NCBI RefSeq assembly: GCF_001625195.1
Contig: NC_054389.1
Location: forward strand, 7,560,520 to 7,624,519
Reading direction: 5' to 3'
Origin: Drechmeria coniospora
Lineage: Eukaryota > Ascomycota > Sordariomycetes > Hypocreales > Ophiocordycipitaceae
DNA length: 64,000 bases
The notes under the pieces are model-generated. The model was not told the origin of the DNA. It saw nothing but the letters and a program-made list of their open reading frames with translations, and made no database searches. Made by a program: the position numbers and the translations under genes. Shown piece by piece: positions 63,806 to 64,000 of the stretch (position 1 is the stretch's first letter; each line of letters begins with the position of its first letter).

Positions 63806-64000
63806 ACGCCGGGGAGCACGCCCCGAGCAGGACTAGATAGACGTTATGATTACAGTACATGTAGACGAGCTGGCATCGTTGCGCTCCCTACGAAGTTTGA
63901 TGGCAAACCATGACAAATTTAGACCGACTCGCATGAGCACATGATGCGACGTTATTTTTTCCCATGTCGTCAACGGCCGACGAGGCCAGCATTTGGGTCA

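Noticed and set aside
1..64000. tRNA, rRNA or transposase genes
   Set aside because: I looked for the tRNA T-loop GTTCRANYC context and for transposase or reverse-transcriptase motifs and found none convincing; a covariance-model search was not possible.

Overview
The window looks like chromosomal DNA of a filamentous ascomycete, most likely a hypocrealean. The genes carry short GT-AG introns of about 50-110 bp with CTAAC/CTGAC branch sites. Coding regions are GC-rich and throw long antisense shadow frames. The gene families (eqolisin protease, GH27 and GH35 galactosidases, fungal DUF2421/aromatic-acid exporters, NOB1, NOP10, SPE2, CFD1) are fungal, or eukaryotic and normal for fungi. Assignment below class level is inference. 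An entomopathogen or nematode-parasite relative (Ophiocordycipitaceae-like) would fit but is not shown.

Layout. 0.7-1.9 kb (-): secreted glutamic protease with a Pro-rich hinge and an apparent one-base frameshift. 3.1-4.7 kb (-) and 6.3-8.3 kb (+): divergent secreted alpha-galactosidase and beta-galactosidase. 8.6-10.3 kb (-): three-exon MFS permease. 11.3-17.3 kb (-): a 1,991-residue Ser/Thr/Gly repeat (mucin-like) secreted protein. 25.0-26.5 kb (-): AAAP-family amino-acid permease. 35.0-48.0 kb: a housekeeping block with NOB1 (+), NOP10 (-), SPE2 (-), CFD1 (-), an unknown four-TM protein (-) and a PurU-type formyl-THF deformylase (+). 48.6-51.6 kb (-) and 60.8-63.8 kb (+): two large aromatic-acid-exporter-like membrane proteins. 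Between them, at 55.3-58.6 kb, lies a tandem pair of paralogous Cys-rich secreted proteins of unknown function.

A large part is gene-poor. Islands at about 18.84-23.87, 27.15-32.9, 51.99-53.56 and 59.92-60.25 kb are saturated with GTAC-centred words (TACGGAGTA/TACTCCGTA, CAAGTACTTG, TACATGTAC) and studded with minisatellites and local tandem duplications. No transposase, tRNA, rRNA, CRISPR array or telomere array was recognised.

Functionally, the left part is degradative and nutritional (protease, galactosidases, permeases, surface mucin). The middle is core metabolism: ribosome biogenesis, polyamines, cytosolic Fe-S assembly and one-carbon/purine metabolism. The right combines efflux-type membrane proteins with probable lineage-specific secreted proteins. 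Intron positions were placed by eye from splice consensus, reading-frame continuity and family alignment from memory; none was computed or checked against transcripts.
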